Below are positions 5,299 to 6,161 of a stretch of 6,161 bases of DNA, in pieces (within the stretch, counting starts at the first letter, position 1; the number at the start of each line of letters is the position of its first letter). Position numbers and translations under genes: made by a program. The notes under the pieces are model-generated. The model saw only the letters and a list, made by a program, of their open reading frames with translations. It was not told the origin of the DNA and ran no database searches. This stretch comes from Hadesarchaea archaeon (lineage in GTDB: Archaea; Hadarchaeota; Hadarchaeia; Hadarchaeales; Hadarchaeaceae). The stretch spans positions 1-6,161 of the forward strand of contig JACIWF010000052.1 in NCBI GenBank assembly GCA_014361095.1. The letters are read 5' to 3'.

Positions 5299-6161
5299 CT
5301 ACTCTGCCTCATTGAACTGGGCGTAAATCAGACTGAGAACTTTCTCGGCGGTCTTTGCACGGATGCTGTATCCTTTGCAATCATGGTTCATAAACGAGTA
5401 GCCGAAAGAGTAGGTTCCCTGTACCCAAGCTTTCTCAGCAACTGCCTGCAGAACTGCTTCATAGGCATCGGCCTGTTCCTGCCAATCGCTGGCGACCGAT
5501 GGGTTTTCAGGCAGGAAATCACTGATCTCGTCAGAATAAACTCCATATTGCTGTGTGGCTGATCCATCCGCTGACCAGTAGGCTACCTCTGTGAAGATTA
5601 TCGGCTTGTTGAACTGTTGGTAAATTGGCAAATACTCCGTCTCAAGTATCTGCAGCGCACGAGACTTCATCGAGCTATAACTGTCCGAGGCCGTGTCGGC
5701 TATACTCTCCCACCAGATGGCACCGATGTAATCAAGATCACTGTACCAATCATATTCAGATGAGCTAACGAAAGTGTCGACGGTAATCGGTCCGGAATAA
5801 ACTGTCCTTATTTCTGATATCAGGTCCTTCCATTTTTGATTGATGTAAGCGGCAGAGGAAGGGTTTTCAGCATCTTGCCAGGGGAAGTTGGCCAAGATGA
5901 GCATTTCAACGCCTTTCTGCTCCGCTATTTTTGCATGAAACATGTAAATTGATTTGATCTCAGCATAAAACGCGTCATACCAATCATTGCTGTTATGTCG
6001 CTCAAAACCCACATACGGGATTTCAGAGGGGTAGGGAAAAGCCCTCAGGGCGACCTTAAGACCACTCCGGTGTAAAGTGTCAATGGTGTAATAAAGTTCA
6101 TCCAGAGTGAACGAGTTCCAACCCATATCGGCGATCGGTGGATCCACGCTGATGATGCCTG
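5299..6161 (-). CDS. GH113-like TIM-barrel glycoside hydrolase, C-terminal part (5' end outside window)
   Basis: The frame runs through the right edge without a stop; the GTG at 6145-6147 is preceded by in-frame codons reading GIIS and is probably an internal valine. Counting from that codon, 282 residues remain. Their order resembles glycoside hydrolase family 113 and related beta-mannanase-type barrels: a helix then GLKVALRAFPY (29-39), a long helix with AKIAEQKGVEMLIL (72-85), WKDLISEIRTVYSGPITVDTF (106-126), LDYIGAIWW (138-146), KPIIFTEVAYWS (181-192), and a closing segment with QADAYEAVL, WVQGTYSFGYSF and IRAKTAEKVL. E187 in IFTEVAY is the likely nucleophile. The usual acid/base glutamate after the preceding strand is not apparent: the place reads LANFPW. 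Any signal peptide would lie outside the window. Base composition looks more A+T-rich than the neighbours. The GH113 link is from motif memory, and the substrate is unknown. Confidence 0.62.
   Translation of the reverse strand, partial: GIISVDPPIADMGWNSFTLDELYYTIDTLHRSGLKVALRAFPYPSEIPYVGFERHNSNDWYDAFYAEIKSIYMFHAKIAEQKGVEMLILANFPWQDAENPSSAAYINQKWKDLISEIRTVYSGPITVDTFVSSSEYDWYSDLDYIGAIWWESIADTASDSYSSMKSRALQILETEYLPIYQQFNKPIIFTEVAYWSADGSATQQYGVYSDEISDFLPENPSVASDWQEQADAYEAVLQAVAEKAWVQGTYSFGYSFMNHDCKGYSIRAKTAEKVLSLIYAQFNEAE

Overview
The window is a compact, gene-dense stretch of a prokaryotic chromosome with no RNA genes, mobile elements or CRISPR repeats that I can see. Four plus-strand genes and the end of a fifth make up an arginine-biosynthesis neighbourhood. 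A partial minus-strand gene for a glycosidase-like protein converges on them. The organism is probably an archaeon. The clues are an ADP-forming acyl-CoA synthetase alpha subunit encoded as a separate protein, a TATA-box-like promoter about 25-30 bases before the likely start of a gene, GGTG-type ribosome binding sites, and an oligo-T stretch rather than a strong hairpin at the convergent junction. A deep-branching bacterium cannot be excluded, and I do not name a lineage.

Layout: 2-340, 3' end of argH (argininosuccinate lyase, last step of arginine synthesis). 337-1365, argC (N-acetyl-gamma-glutamyl-phosphate reductase), overlapping argH by the ATGA motif. 1419-2822, alpha subunit of an ADP-forming acyl-CoA synthetase, inserted between two arginine genes. 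2871-4103, argJ (glutamate/ornithine N-acetyltransferase). 4209-5273, a class V PLP-dependent aminotransferase, probably with its own promoter. 5299-6161 on the minus strand, the C-terminal part of a GH113-like TIM-barrel protein that runs off the right edge.

ArgJ moves the acetyl group from N-acetylornithine back to glutamate, and can make N-acetylglutamate from acetyl-CoA if bifunctional. ArgC reduces the acetylglutamyl phosphate. ArgH releases arginine at the end. argB and argD are not in the window. The synthetase subunit is the unusual member: it could link acetate/acetyl-CoA metabolism to ArgJ, but co-location is the only evidence. The aminotransferase occupies the place where argB/argD often follow argJ, yet its family is not that of ArgD. 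The glycosidase-like gene looks more A+T-rich than the rest and appears functionally unrelated. The 14-bp perfect palindrome before argJ is the most notable non-coding feature.
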